64,000 bases of DNA from Paraburkholderia kururiensis (GTDB lineage: Bacteria > Pseudomonadota > Gammaproteobacteria > Burkholderiales > Burkholderiaceae): assembly GCF_034424375.1 (NCBI RefSeq), contig NZ_CP139965.1, positions 4,278,001-4,342,000 on the forward strand, in the 5' to 3' direction. The translations under genes were made by a program, and so were the position numbers. Positions within the stretch are counted from its first letter, which is position 1; the number at the start of each line of letters is the position of its first letter. The notes below the pieces were generated by a model. The model searched no databases. It was not told where the DNA came from and saw only the letters and a list, made by a program, of their open reading frames with translations. Shown here piece by piece: positions 16,810 through 26,614 of the stretch.

Positions 16810-18015
16810 CTACTCTTCGCGCCGTTCCCCGACCTGCGCGAGACTGCGGTACACGAGCCACGGTCCGACGATCTGGAACACCACGATCGAACACATGACC
16901 ACGGCGCGCAGCTGCGGATCGAACGTCGGATAGAGGTCGTAGGTGTCGTCCACGAGCAGCCACGCAAGCGCCGACATCGGCGAAAGCGACAGCCCGAGCG
17001 CGATACCCTGCTTCCAGTGCAATCCGCTCGGCTTCGCGAAAACGAGCACGCCGACCAGCTTCGCCACGAGGCGCGCCACGATCAGGCCCGCCGCAGCGAG
17101 TCCGCCGATTGCGATGTCTCGCCACTCGAACGTGGTGAGCGTGAGCACGAACAGGATCACGGTGAGCAGCCACCCCGCCGTGCCGAAGTGCTGCGGCCAC
17201 AACTGCGGGCGCGCCTCCAGATTCTTCACGATGATGCCGGCCGCAAGCAGACTCAGGATCGTGGAAAGCTTCAGCAGATGCGCGATAGCCACCGCGAGCA
17301 CCACCAGACCGAACAGCGCGACGAACGAATGCTCGTCCTGCACGCTGAGCTTGCGATAAAAAAGCGTGCACGCCTTCGCCAGCAGGAACGCGACGATCAG
17401 CGAACCCACGAGCAGGTAAAGCGGCTGCAGGATGGTCGCGAACACGTTGCCGTAAATTTCCTGGTGCAGCCAGCTGGAAGCGAGTTTTTCGACGACCACC
17501 GCGTACATGCTGTTGAGCGCGGTGAGCGTCATGAGCCGCTGCGTAACCTGGCCTTCGGCGCCAAGCTCGGTCTTCAGCTGGATCACCATGGCCGGCGACG
17601 TCGCCATCGCGATGGCGGAGACCACCATCGCCACCATGATGGGCACCTTCAGGAACAGCAAAACGGCCAGCACGAGCACGAAAGTGAGGGTGGATTCGGC
17701 CACGCTCGACAGGATGAGCCACGGGTTGCGGCGAATCCACCGCAAGTCGAGCCGGCTGCCCAGTTCGAACAGCAGCAGCCCGAGCGCGACATCGAGCAGC
17801 GGCCGCGCAGCGCCGGCGGAACTGGCGTCGATGACGCCAAAACCCGCCGAACCGGCGATCAGACCGATCACGGCATAGCCCGAAACGCGCGGCAAACGCC
17901 ACGCGCGGTAGCAAAGCTCGCCGCACAAACCGGCCGCGAGCAGCGCGAGGCCTGCCCAGAAGATGGCATCCGGGGCAGTGGGCCATGCGGGAAAAAACGA
18001 AAACGCCGACTTCAT
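16810..18015 (-). CDS. Kef-type cation:proton antiporter (CPA2 family), membrane domain only
   Basis: 401 residues, almost wholly hydrophobic, with about 12 membrane segments and the CPA2 features GLLLFELGSRLDLRWIRRNPW and SAIAMATSPAMVI. It exchanges K+ or Na+ for protons. It lacks the C-terminal TrkA-N/RCK regulatory domain found in KefB/KefC and so resembles the shorter Na+/H+ antiporter-like members. The start at 18015 (MKSAFSFFPAWP) has an AGGAG site; the frame runs to 18078 without family-like residues. It is followed by ybdK, 128 bp away. Confidence 0.87.
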   Translation of the reverse strand: MKSAFSFFPAWPTAPDAIFWAGLALLAAGLCGELCYRAWRLPRVSGYAVIGLIAGSAGFGVIDASSAGAARPLLDVALGLLLFELGSRLDLRWIRRNPWLILSSVAESTLTFVLVLAVLLFLKVPIMVAMVVSAIAMATSPAMVIQLKTELGAEGQVTQRLMTLTALNSMYAVVVEKLASSWLHQEIYGNVFATILQPLYLLVGSLIVAFLLAKACTLFYRKLSVQDEHSFVALFGLVVLAVAIAHLLKLSTILSLLAAGIIVKNLEARPQLWPQHFGTAGWLLTVILFVLTLTTFEWRDIAIGGLAAAGLIVARLVAKLVGVLVFAKPSGLHWKQGIALGLSLSPMSALAWLLVDDTYDLYPTFDPQLRAVVMCSIVVFQIVGPWLVYRSLAQVGERREE

Positions 18016-18905
18016 CGTGTTGGTTTCTCCTTTTTTAGCGGGACGGCGTGCGCGCACGCGAGAACACGGCCCGGGCAAACCGCACTTTCGATGCCAGGGT
18101 AAGACGCTTGCCGGTTTGCTGGCCGTCGATCGCCGGCCGCCGTACTGTCGACGTATACGCGACGCGGCGTCAGTCGTCCTCTAGCGGATCGAGACGGAAA
18201 ACAGGAAACACCCAGCCCGGCGGAGAGACGTCGGGACCGGCGCATTTGCAGACGCGCTGCCGTAGCGACGAGTCTGCGATCGATGAATGAACGTTGCCCT
18301 ATGCCCTACGCACTGAGATTCCGGGCGACCGGCAACCGTTCCGTGGATACGCCCGCTGCCGGAGCATGGGCGCCTGGAGAACGGCGATTGTGCCACAGCT
18401 TTTTTGCACCAGTCGCCATCTGCGACGAACTCGCGCTCAAAACGGTAAATACGTAATTGATCTGGGGATAGCTGGCGCCGGTCAGGCAAAAAAGACCGAA
18501 TCCGTGCGTTGCTCTGGGGAGGTGGTGTGCGGCGGAGCGAACGCGGAGGCACCGTGGATTGCGCCCGAGGCGGCGCGCTTTTCCGGACCTTCGCATTCCA
18601 GACAGGTCCGGGCTAGCCTTTGGTTTACATGTTTATCTGTATGTATACGTAGTAGAAGTTAACAAGCCGGTCGCTTTTCTGTGGATAACGGCGGTTTACC
18701 GTGAGGGATCAGCGGCTTGCTGCGCGCACAACCCGATGTAAAGCGTGTGTGGCGCAGGCTCGCTTCTCCTGGTAACTTTCGCGGACCGGAAACGACGACG
18801 TCGGTTATCCCGATTACGTCCACACCGGTTCCACATGAGTTGCGCCGGTCCTTCCAGCGGTTATCCACAACCTGGCGTGGACAACCTTCTGTCGAATCGA
18901 AGGCC
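18016..18905. other. Long non-coding region B (890 bp) between mnmC and the antiporter gene
   Basis: No supported gene. The right half (18.62-18.88 kb) carries origin-like module B. The left half is GC-rich with scattered T-runs (for example TTTTTTGC near 18400) and no recognisable RNA gene. The antiporter promoter should be at its left edge. Confidence 0.7.
18624..18884 (-). other. Origin-like module B: DnaA boxes plus DnaA-trio-like unwinding element (inverted copy of module A)
   Basis: Read leftward: degenerate TTGTCCACG (18884-18876), perfect TGTGGATAA (18869-18861), degenerate TCGGGATAA (18813-18805), perfect TTATCCACA (18688-18680), 12 nt, then GCTTGTTAACT continuing into CTTCTACTACG (18667-18648) and an AT-rich part with GTATAC and TAAACAT (to about 18624). 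Order, 12-nt spacing and motifs match module A. The unwinding parts of A and B face each other across ybdK and the antiporter gene. Confidence 0.7.
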
Positions 18906-20888
18906 TCAGGCCAGCGTCTGCTGTCGTAGCGCGCGCAGAAGGAAACGACCGGGGTCCAGGTTCTCGGCGAGATCCCGTTCGAGCGGCCACGGCTCGCCTT
19001 CGATCTGCGAGGCGATCAACTCGGCGCCGAGCGCGGCCCACACCAATCCACGCGATCCGTACGCGAAGGCACCATAGAGTCCTTCGGCGCGCGGCAGGTC
19101 GAGCGGCCACGCGCCGCGCAGACGAACGGCATCGCGGGCCGCCGCGGATTCGTCGGCAAGCTGCCCGAGCATGGGCAAGCGGTCGCTCGTCACGCAGCGA
19201 AAGCCGACGCGGCCGGTGAACGTTGCATCCAGCGCCGCCCGTGTGTCCGGCAGCATCTGCGACACGCGTTCGACGTTTTCGACGTGGCCGGCTTCGCGCA
19301 TGGACGCCTCGGGGTCGTCGAGCTCGTAGGTCGCGCCGGTGAGCGTGATGCCGTTCGCAAGCGGAATGGCGTAGCCCTCGCCGATCACGGGCACGCGCAG
19401 CGCGGCGAGCGGATGGGCGGCGCGGCAGCTGTGGTGGGCGGAATGCACGAGCGTGAGTTGGCCGCGGATGCTGCGCGTCGGCGCGTGACGCAGGCCGGCT
19501 ACGCGTGCGGCGTCGTGCGCGTTCGCCAAGATGACGATGGGCGCACGTGCAACGACGTGGTTCGCTTCGTCGAACACGGTCCATCGACCGTCCCCGCTTC
19601 GTTCGATACGTGCGGCTTGCACGCCGAAACGCCGTTCGAGCAGGCCCCCCGCCGCTTCACATTGAGCCGCGCAGACGGACGCCGGCTGGATCCATCCGCC
19701 CTGTTCATAGAACCAGCCCGGCTGCGCGACGGCGACGCCGGCCATGCGCTGCGCGTCCTCGCGCGTGACAGGCCTCACGTAATTGGCCGGCCATGCGAAC
19801 GTTGCAAGCGCATCGTTCATGGCGAGCGCTTCTTCGTCGTTTGCGGCGAGATGCAACAGACCGCCGGTGCCGCGCGAAAGATTCAGACCGGCTCGTTCGA
19901 GTTCGGCCCAGCGCTTCAGCGCATAGAGGAAGCCGGCGCGCGTGATGCGCGATGCACTGCTGTCGTCGCGCGAGATCATGGGGTGAAATACGCCGGCGGG
20001 ATTGCCGGAGGCATCTTGCGCCGCGGCATGATGGCGCTCGAGCAGCGTGATGTGCCAGCCGCGAGCGGCGAGCCGTTCCACCATTGCGCAACCGGCAAGC
20101 CCCGCGCCGATCACGATGGCGTGCCGTTCGGTAACGGCGGCGGGCAATGGCGGCTCGTAACGCCGCACTCGCCAGCGCGGCGCAAAACGCCCTACCAGCA
20201 TCGCGCGTTTCGTGCCGAAGCCTTCCACCTTCCGGTATTCGAAGCCGCTCTGTTCGAGCGCACGTTTCACGTCGCCCGCGCTCGACCATGTGGCGAACGT
20301 CGCGCCTTCGCCCGCCACGCGCGCCAGTGCCTTGAAGATGGCGAGTGACCAGAGGTCCGGATTTTTTGCGGGCGCAAAACCGTCCAGATAGAACGCGTCG
20401 GCTCGCAACCAGAGCGTGGGAACCGTTTCAGTGGCGTCACCGAAGACGAGCGTCAGTGTGACTCGTCCTCCTTCGAATTCGAGCCGATGCGTGCCCGGCA
20501 CGAGCATCGGCCAGGCATCGGCGAGCTGCTGCGCGAGCGGGGCGATCGATGCATCCGCAACCAGCGGCCCAAGCGCGCGTCGCAGGTCCGCTGCGACGAA
20601 CGGATGCTTTTCCACCGATACGAAATGCAGGCGTTCGCACCGCGCTGCGTCATCGCGCCACGCTTTCCACGTGGCGAGGAAGTTGACGCCGAGGCCGAAG
20701 CCCGTCTCCAGAATGGTGAAATTTCGGCGCCGCTGCCATCGCGCGGGTAGCGCGTTGCCCCGCAAGAAAACGGCTTCGGACTGCGCGAAGGCGCCCGCGG
20801 CGCTGTGATAGACGTCGTCGTAGAGCGGGGAGAACGGGGTGCCGTTGTCGTTGAATGCGAGCGCGGCGGGAGTCAGGGAAGCGGTCAT
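18906..20888 (-). CDS. mnmC: Bifunctional tRNA 5-methylaminomethyl-2-thiouridine biosynthesis protein MnmC
   Basis: Final two steps of mnm5s2U34 synthesis in tRNA wobble position. 660 residues: an N-terminal SAM methyltransferase domain (DUF752-like; ETGFGLGVNFLATW, FYLDGFAPAKNPDLWS, EGFGTKRAMLVG) and a C-terminal FAD oxidoreductase (HAIVIGAGLAGCAMVERLAARG, GVFHPMISRDDS, ending GSRGLVWAALGAELIASQIEG). Start MTASLTPAALAFNDNG at 20888 fits the family; the open frame to 21026 does not. It acts with MnmE, also in this window (52.5 kb), which starts the same modification. Divergent from hupB. Confidence 0.92.
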   Translation of the reverse strand: MTASLTPAALAFNDNGTPFSPLYDDVYHSAAGAFAQSEAVFLRGNALPARWQRRRNFTILETGFGLGVNFLATWKAWRDDAARCERLHFVSVEKHPFVAADLRRALGPLVADASIAPLAQQLADAWPMLVPGTHRLEFEGGRVTLTLVFGDATETVPTLWLRADAFYLDGFAPAKNPDLWSLAIFKALARVAGEGATFATWSSAGDVKRALEQSGFEYRKVEGFGTKRAMLVGRFAPRWRVRRYEPPLPAAVTERHAIVIGAGLAGCAMVERLAARGWHITLLERHHAAAQDASGNPAGVFHPMISRDDSSASRITRAGFLYALKRWAELERAGLNLSRGTGGLLHLAANDEEALAMNDALATFAWPANYVRPVTREDAQRMAGVAVAQPGWFYEQGGWIQPASVCAAQCEAAGGLLERRFGVQAARIERSGDGRWTVFDEANHVVARAPIVILANAHDAARVAGLRHAPTRSIRGQLTLVHSAHHSCRAAHPLAALRVPVIGEGYAIPLANGITLTGATYELDDPEASMREAGHVENVERVSQMLPDTRAALDATFTGRVGFRCVTSDRLPMLGQLADESAAARDAVRLRGAWPLDLPRAEGLYGAFAYGSRGLVWAALGAELIASQIEGEPWPLERDLAENLDPGRFLLRALRQQTLA

Positions 20889-21320
20889 ACGCTGCAAAAA
20901 GTGGGGTGCCCGAGGCTTCCGGGACGCTCTCGCAGCGTGCGGCAAAGGGCTTGCCGACGCCCGGAGAACCCCGCCGCACGGGGCTTTGCGGGCAAAGCGT
21001 TGGATAAAACCAACGCCACATGTCACGAATGGTGAACGCCGGAGGCCTTATCTGACGGGGCTCAGAGGAATTTCGCCGTCGTCGGGAAAACGCGCCGCTC
21101 ACGCTGTAAATCTTCGAAACCCTTGTCGTTATTGGGTTTGCGCTGCGCTATCATAGCAAGCGCCGCTCAGGGAGCGGCAGCACGGCCGTAGCGCAGCCTG
21201 CTGCGCAAAGCTTTTATCCGGGGTCTCCGGAGACCGGCGCTGCTCGACGGCGTGGCCCGCGCACGTATAATCGGCGCGTTCGCGCTGTTCGTGTCAACCT
21301 AAACTCAGAAAGGAACTTTA
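20889..21320. other. Divergent promoter region of mnmC and hupB (432 bp)
   Basis: No gene seen. It holds a good hupB -10 TATAAT (21266-21271) with a poor -35 about 16 bp upstream (TCGACG), a possible second promoter around TTGTCG (21123) and TATCAT (21149), and a perfect palindrome GGTCTCCGGAGACC near 21224. A tRNA was looked for and not found. Confidence 0.55.
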
Positions 21321-21599
21321 ATGAACAAACAGGAACTGATCGACGCCGTCGCAGCACAGACGGGCGCTAGCAAGGCTCAAACCGGCGAAACGCTGGACAC
21401 GCTTCTCGAAGTGATCAAGAAAGCTGTGTCGAAGGGTGACGCGGTGCAACTGATCGGCTTCGGCAGCTTCGGTTCGGGCAAGCGCGCAGCACGTACGGGC
21501 CGTAACCCGAAGACGGGCGAGACCATCAAGATCCCGGCTGCCAAGACTGTCAAGTTCACGGCCGGCAAGGCGTTCAAGGACGCAGTCAACAAGCGCTAA
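21321..21599 (+). CDS. hupB: DNA-binding protein HU-beta
   Basis: Nucleoid-associated histone-like protein that bends DNA and supports replication initiation, repair and supercoiling. 92 residues, start MNKQELIDAVAAQTG with an AGAAAGGAAC ribosome site, and the DNA-binding arm motif GFGSFGSGKRAARTGRNPKTGE. Codon use is the strongly biased type of highly expressed genes. It is monocistronic with its own strong terminator. It is the first rightward gene after origin-like module B. Confidence 0.95.
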   Translation: MNKQELIDAVAAQTGASKAQTGETLDTLLEVIKKAVSKGDAVQLIGFGSFGSGKRAARTGRNPKTGETIKIPAAKTVKFTAGKAFKDAVNKR

Positions 21600-21619
21600 G
21601 TATCAGCCGCTCAGGTTGA

Positions 21620-21645
21620 CGCCCGCCGCTGGCGGGTTTTTTTTC
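21620..21645 (+). terminator. Intrinsic terminator of hupB
   Basis: Stem CCCGCC, loop GCT, stem GGCGGG, then eight T (21637-21644), 20 bp after the hupB stop. Confidence 0.9.
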
Positions 21646-21748
21646 GCCTGCGTTTTTTGCTCACGCAAATTCGCACTACTGGCGATATGGATGGGCAGGG
21701 GCGCCGCGGCCCCCTGCTCCCAGCAAGCTCGGCAAGAATCGAAAAGAA

Positions 21749-23017
21749 TCAGCCGGGACGGTGAACGATCTCGCCGTCGCCGGCTTCGTCGTGCTCATCG
21801 CTGTCGATGTCCCATGCCGGAAACGGATCGGGCAACTGGCGCCACGCGTCCGGACCCGCGGCATATTCGGCGTCGGTCAAAAGACACGCGTCGAGCTTCG
21901 CGCGCCACGCCTGCGCGTCCAGATCCACGCCGATCATCACGAGTTCCTGCCGACGATCTCCGATCGACATATCGTCCGCATCGCCGTACCAGTCCGCGGC
22001 AATTTCCGCTTCGAGGCCTTCGTCGGCAGGCCAGGCGCTGCGATCCTGCGCCGCCCACCACATGCCCGCCGGACCGTGCCGGCACGCACCGCCCGCCTGC
22101 GACAGCGAGCCCGCCACGTCGTTGCGCGTGGCGAGCCAGAAGAAGCCTTTGGTGCGCAGGACACCTTTCCATTCTTCGTGCAGCAGCGCCCAGAGCCGCT
22201 CGGGATGGAACGGGCGGCGCGCGCGATAAACGAAGTTGCCGATGCCGAACTCGTCCGCCTCGCCGTGCGTGTGACCGTGTTCGTTGAGCGACGCGAGCCA
22301 GCCCGGCGCGCTGGATGCCGCGTCGAAATCGAAGCGCTTCGTATCGAGCACCTCCGCGAGCGGAACGGCGCCGAAGCGGCTAACCACCTGCACGGCTCGC
22401 GGATTGATGCGCGCGAGAATGCGCTGCAGCCGCGCCAGGTCGTCGGCAGAAACGAGGTCGGCCTTGTTGACGACGAGCACGTCGCAGAACTCGATCTGTT
22501 CCACCAGCAGTTCGACGAGCGTGCGGTCGTCTTCTTCCGTGGCGGCGAGGCCGCGTTCAGCGAGTGCGTCGGCACACGCGTAATCGCGCAGGAAATTGAA
22601 GGCGTCGACCACCGTCACCATGGTGTCGAGGCGCGCGACCTCGGCGAGCGACACACCATCGTCGTCCACGAACGTGAACGTCTCGGCAATGGGCATCGGC
22701 TCGGCGATGCCGGTCGATTCGATAAGGATCGCGTCGAAGCGCTTTTCGTCGGCAAGGCGGCGGATCTCGGTCAGCAGATCGTCGCGCAGCGTGCAGCAGA
22801 TGCAGCCGTTCGACATTTCCACGAGCCGCTCCTCGACATGCGAAAGCGCCGACGAGTCGCGCACCAGCGCGGCGTCGATGTTCACCGCGGCGAGGTCGTT
22901 CACGATCACAGCCACGCGCAGGCCTGCGCGATTGGCGAGGATATGGTTCAGGAGCGTGGTTTTGCCCGCGCCCAGAAACCCGGAGAGCACAGTAACGGGC
23001 AGTGGCGGCTGGTTCAT
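21749..23017 (-). CDS. COG0523 (CobW-like) GTPase, putative metal chaperone
   Basis: G3E-family GTPase of 422 residues. N-terminal P-loop GFLGAGKTTLLNHIL, the metal-binding CxCC (NGCICCTLRDDLL), ESTGIAEP, and the NKAD guanine-specificity motif; C-terminal CobW_C domain. There are His/Asp-rich stretches (NEHGHTHGEAD). Members deliver zinc, cobalt or other metals to client proteins. I saw no obvious Zur box upstream and no duplicated zinc-dependent enzyme nearby, so zinc is a guess. Start MNQPPLPVTVLSG at 23017 fits; the open frame to 23242 does not. Confidence 0.88.
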   Translation of the reverse strand: MNQPPLPVTVLSGFLGAGKTTLLNHILANRAGLRVAVIVNDLAAVNIDAALVRDSSALSHVEERLVEMSNGCICCTLRDDLLTEIRRLADEKRFDAILIESTGIAEPMPIAETFTFVDDDGVSLAEVARLDTMVTVVDAFNFLRDYACADALAERGLAATEEDDRTLVELLVEQIEFCDVLVVNKADLVSADDLARLQRILARINPRAVQVVSRFGAVPLAEVLDTKRFDFDAASSAPGWLASLNEHGHTHGEADEFGIGNFVYRARRPFHPERLWALLHEEWKGVLRTKGFFWLATRNDVAGSLSQAGGACRHGPAGMWWAAQDRSAWPADEGLEAEIAADWYGDADDMSIGDRRQELVMIGVDLDAQAWRAKLDACLLTDAEYAAGPDAWRQLPDPFPAWDIDSDEHDEAGDGEIVHRPG

Positions 23018-23174
23018 TTCGGTACGCAAAGCGAAGGGAAGAAAGCGCGCGACACGCGGATGCCAGGCATGGGCGAGGCGCCGCGGCGGCATGAACCCGC
23101 ATTGTGCACCAGGTGGGAAAGCGGCGGCCGGCGCCGAGTCCCCGGGGCGTGCGGCTATCGGCCGACGTGCCGAC

Positions 23175-23627
23175 CTAGCGTGAATCGGGCAGCAGCTTCC
23201 ACTTGCGCAGGATGGCCGCGATCTGCCGCGCGTACTGGTCACGCAGCGACGGCGTTTCCGAATGGTAGGCGCCCACGGCCTGCCACGTGTTGCCGTACTT
23301 GTTCATCTTCTGCCGCAAGTGCCAGGCGGCGATGTAGACGTTCTTGCACGGCTCCATCAGCGTATTCGACGAGATGCCGTATTGGGACAGCACGGGCAGA
23401 TGCACCGAATTGATCTGCATGACGCCGTAGTCCGTGGACCCATTGGCGTTCTTGTGGACCGCATCGGGATGATTGTGCGATTCCTGCCATGCGATGGCGC
23501 GCAGGATCAGCGGATTGACTTTCTGGTAACTCGCGGCTTCGTCGAAGCAGTCCGCGCGCGCAGGCACGCTCCCGACCGCGAGGCCGAGCGCAGCAAGTGC
23601 AGCGACGAGAGACGAAGCGCGTTTCAT
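23175..23627 (-). CDS. Lytic transglycosylase-domain protein (IagB-like), secreted
   Basis: Periplasmic muralytic enzyme of 150 residues. Signal peptide MKRASSLVAALAALGLAVGS, cleavage after ARA, then an SLT lysozyme-like domain: catalytic Glu in RAIAWQESHNHP, then STDYGVMQINS, and NVYIAAWHLRQKMNKYGNTWQAVGAYH. Small transglycosylases of this kind open peptidoglycan for secretion or pilus systems; it lies next to the type II secretion cluster but is transcribed away from it, so a link is only suggested. An in-frame ATG at 23660 is the alternative start. Confidence 0.87.
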   Translation of the reverse strand: MKRASSLVAALAALGLAVGSVPARADCFDEAASYQKVNPLILRAIAWQESHNHPDAVHKNANGSTDYGVMQINSVHLPVLSQYGISSNTLMEPCKNVYIAAWHLRQKMNKYGNTWQAVGAYHSETPSLRDQYARQIAAILRKWKLLPDSR

Positions 23628-24163
23628 CAAGACCACTAAGCAGATGAGCCAGAAAAGCACGCCGGCCGAATGCCCCGGATACGTTCACTTATCGGGACAC
23701 CGCTGCGGGCAGACGCCCGGGCCAGCCTCGGCATTGGGGAAAACCCGCTCATGTATGGCAAGCCCGGCATGCCGATCGGCCCGTATCATACCGGCAGACA
23801 TCCTTGCGTCAAGTTAGCTACCCGACAAAATCCGGCAGAAAACGAAATGGCATCTACGGGCTTGGGTGGATGATCCTTACCAGTTATTACCCGTACGGAA
23901 TGGACCTTTCAGGCAGCTTGACGGAACAACGGCACAGTCCCGGCGAAGTTTAGAGGAGCGCCACGGCCCCAATTGATTTGTGACGAAAACGACATAAAAA
24001 GCTGGTAGTGTTCATCCTTTTGATTAGCCAGGTGACTGACAAGAGGGATCGGCACCTGGGCGTATCGGCGTCATCGTTTTCGCGCAGCAGCGAGTTGAAT
24101 GCGCAGGACTGCCGTACGTGTCCGCAGTCGATATCGACTTCACATTCCATGAGAAGAAACCGA
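23628..24163. other. Divergent promoter region upstream of gspD (536 bp)
   Basis: No gene seen. A possible promoter is TTGATT (23973-23978) with TAAAAA (23995-24000), spacer 16, about 165 bp before gspD. The region is more A/T-rich than its neighbours (for example GACGAAAACGACATAAAAAG), as expected for a promoter. Confidence 0.4.
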
Positions 24164-26614
24164 ATGGCATTGCGTCGCGTCGCCACGGCGCTGCTCGTGA
24201 GTGGGCTGATTACCGCGCAGGTCGCACAGGCGCAGGTCACGCTCAATTTCGTCAACGCGGATATCGATCAGGTGGCGAAAGCCATCGGTGCCGCAACCGG
24301 CAAAACCATTATCGTGGACCCTCGCGTCAAGGGTCAGCTCAACCTGGTTTCGGAAAATCCGGTTCCTGAAGAACAGGCTCTGAAGACATTGCAGTCGGCC
24401 TTGCGCATGCAGGGCTTTTCGCTGGTTCAGGACCACGGCGTACTGAAGGTCGTGCCCGAAGCCGACGCGAAACTGCAAGGCGTGCCCACCTATGTGGGCA
24501 ACAGCACGCCTGCGCGCGGCGACCAGGTCATCACGCAAGTCTTCCAGCTCAAGAACGAGTCGGCGAACAACCTGCTGCCCGTGTTGCGGCCGCTCATCTC
24601 GCCGAACAATACGATTGCCGCGTATCCCGGCAACAATGCGCTCGTCGTGACCGACTACGCCGACAACGTACGGCGTCTCGCAGCGATCATCGCGGGCATC
24701 GATACAGCCGCGGGTCAGCAGGTCTCGGTCGTGCCGCTCAAGAATGCGAATGCGCTCGATACGGCCCAGCAGCTTTCGAAGATGCTGGACCCTGGTACGA
24801 TCGGCAGCACGGACCCCACGCTCAAGGTTTCAGTAACGGCCGATCCGCGTACGAATTCGCTGCTGCTGCGCGCCTCGAACGCGCAGCGTCTTGCCGCGGC
24901 GAAGTCGCTTGCCAAACAGCTCGATGCGCCCACGAGCCAGCCGGGCAACATGCACGTCGTCATGCTGCGCAACGCGGACGCTGTGCGCCTCGCGCGCACG
25001 TTGCGCGGCATGATGGGTAAGGGTTCGGGTAACGACACGTCGAACAGCGGCGGCGCCAACGCGTTCAACCAGAATGCGGGCGGTGCAGCGGGCGGGCTGT
25101 CCGGCTCGACGGGCACGGCCGGCACGCCGCCGCTGCCGTCGGGTTCGACCAGCTCGTCGCTCGGCAATTCGATGACGGGCGGTAGTTCGTCGGGCACGGG
25201 CAGCAACAGCGCGCCGTTCCTCGGCGAAAAAGAAGGCAGCAACAACCAGGACGAGAACCAGTCCGGCGGCGGCATGATCCAGGCCGATGCCGCCACCAAC
25301 TCGCTCATCATCACGGCGCCTGAGCCGGTGTACCGCAACCTGCGCAGCGTGATCGACCAGCTCGATTCGCGCCGCGCGCAGGTCTACATCGAAGCGCTCA
25401 TCGTCGAACTCAATGCGACCACCGCGGCGAACCTCGGCATTCAGTGGCAAGGCGCGCTGCTGGGCGGCAACAACGCGGTTTATGGCGGCTCGAATTTCGG
25501 CTCGGGCAGCTCGAGCATCGTTGACCTCACGGCGCAAGGCGCGGCGATTGCGAACAACACCAACCTGCTCGGCACGAATTCGTCGAACCTGCTGCCCAAC
25601 GGCCTGAACATTGGTCTGCTGCACCGTTTCGGCAGCGTGTTCGGGCTGGGCGGCCTGCTCAATGCGCTGGCGACGTCGAGCGACTCGAACGTGCTGTCCA
25701 CGCCTAACCTGATCACGCTCGACAACGAGGAAGCGAAGATCGTGGTGGGCCAGAACGTGCCGGTTGTCACGGGCTCTTACGCAACGCCCACCGCGAACGC
25801 GGCGACATCGGTGACCGCGTTCAACACGTTCGACCGCATCGACGTGGGCGTTACGCTGCACGTGAAGCCGCAAATCACCGAGGGCGGCATCCTCAAGCTG
25901 CAGCTCTACCAGGAAGATTCGACGGTGGACCCGACCACGGTGAACAACCCGGGCGGCGTGACGATCAACAAGCGTTCCATCCAGTCCACCGTGCTGTGCG
26001 ACAACGGCGAGATCATCGTGCTGGGCGGCTTGATGCAGGACCAGTATTCGAACGGCAACAGCAAGGTGCCGCTGCTCGGCGACATTCCATGGCTCGGCCA
26101 GCTGTTCCGCTCGGAAAACAAGACGCGCACGAAGAGCAACCTGATGGTGTTCCTGCGGCCCGTGATCGTGCGCGATCAGGCCACGAGTTCCGCGATCACG
26201 CTGAACCGCTACGACTACCTGCGTGACCAGCAAGGCGGCTATCAGACCGACAACCGCCTGATCCGCGACCAGAACATTCCGATGCTGCCGCCGCCTCCGC
26301 CGGGCCCGAGCGAAGGCGCCGTGCCGGCGCAGAATCTGTTCGATCTCAACAGCATGCGGCGCCAGTCCGCGCCGCAGAACGGGGAGCCGGCAGGCGGCAC
26401 GCCGCCTGCTGCACCTCAGTCGGGAAGTGGCGCGGGCGTGTCGAGCTACGCGGTGCCGGGTGGCGGCGCATCGACAGGCGTGGGGACGAGCGCGCCGGCT
26501 GCGCCGTTGCAGCAGGCACCGCTCACGGCGCCCAATGCACCCGACAACGCAACAACCAACGCAACGCCGAATACCACGAACAACTCCGTTGCATCACCAG
26601 GAGCGCATCCGTGA
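24164..26614 (+). CDS. gspD: Type II secretion outer-membrane secretin GspD
   Basis: Outer-membrane channel of the type II secretion system. About 816 residues: signal peptide (MALRRVATALLVSGLITAQV..), N0 domain from VTLNFVNADIDQVAKAIG, N1-N3 repeats, a long Gly/Ser/Asn linker (about residues 290-360), and the C-terminal secretin barrel with VPLLGDIPWLGQLFRSE. A Pro/Gly/Ala-rich tail follows. The start at 24164 has GAGAAG at good spacing; an in-frame ATG at 24149 is possible. First gene of gspDEF, overlapping gspE by GTGA. Confidence 0.93.
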   Translation: MALRRVATALLVSGLITAQVAQAQVTLNFVNADIDQVAKAIGAATGKTIIVDPRVKGQLNLVSENPVPEEQALKTLQSALRMQGFSLVQDHGVLKVVPEADAKLQGVPTYVGNSTPARGDQVITQVFQLKNESANNLLPVLRPLISPNNTIAAYPGNNALVVTDYADNVRRLAAIIAGIDTAAGQQVSVVPLKNANALDTAQQLSKMLDPGTIGSTDPTLKVSVTADPRTNSLLLRASNAQRLAAAKSLAKQLDAPTSQPGNMHVVMLRNADAVRLARTLRGMMGKGSGNDTSNSGGANAFNQNAGGAAGGLSGSTGTAGTPPLPSGSTSSSLGNSMTGGSSSGTGSNSAPFLGEKEGSNNQDENQSGGGMIQADAATNSLIITAPEPVYRNLRSVIDQLDSRRAQVYIEALIVELNATTAANLGIQWQGALLGGNNAVYGGSNFGSGSSSIVDLTAQGAAIANNTNLLGTNSSNLLPNGLNIGLLHRFGSVFGLGGLLNALATSSDSNVLSTPNLITLDNEEAKIVVGQNVPVVTGSYATPTANAATSVTAFNTFDRIDVGVTLHVKPQITEGGILKLQLYQEDSTVDPTTVNNPGGVTINKRSIQSTVLCDNGEIIVLGGLMQDQYSNGNSKVPLLGDIPWLGQLFRSENKTRTKSNLMVFLRPVIVRDQATSSAITLNRYDYLRDQQGGYQTDNRLIRDQNIPMLPPPPPGPSEGAVPAQNLFDLNSMRRQSAPQNGEPAGGTPPAAPQSGSGAGVSSYAVPGGGASTGVGTSAPAAPLQQAPLTAPNAPDNATTNATPNTTNNSVASPGAHP

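Noticed and set aside
18300..18620. Small protein genes in non-coding region B
   Set aside because: Frames are short, lack ribosome sites and have residue compositions expected of random GC-rich DNA.
21089..21250. tRNA gene upstream of hupB
   Set aside because: GC-rich dyads are present, but no cloverleaf, T-loop GTTC or anticodon arm could be built.
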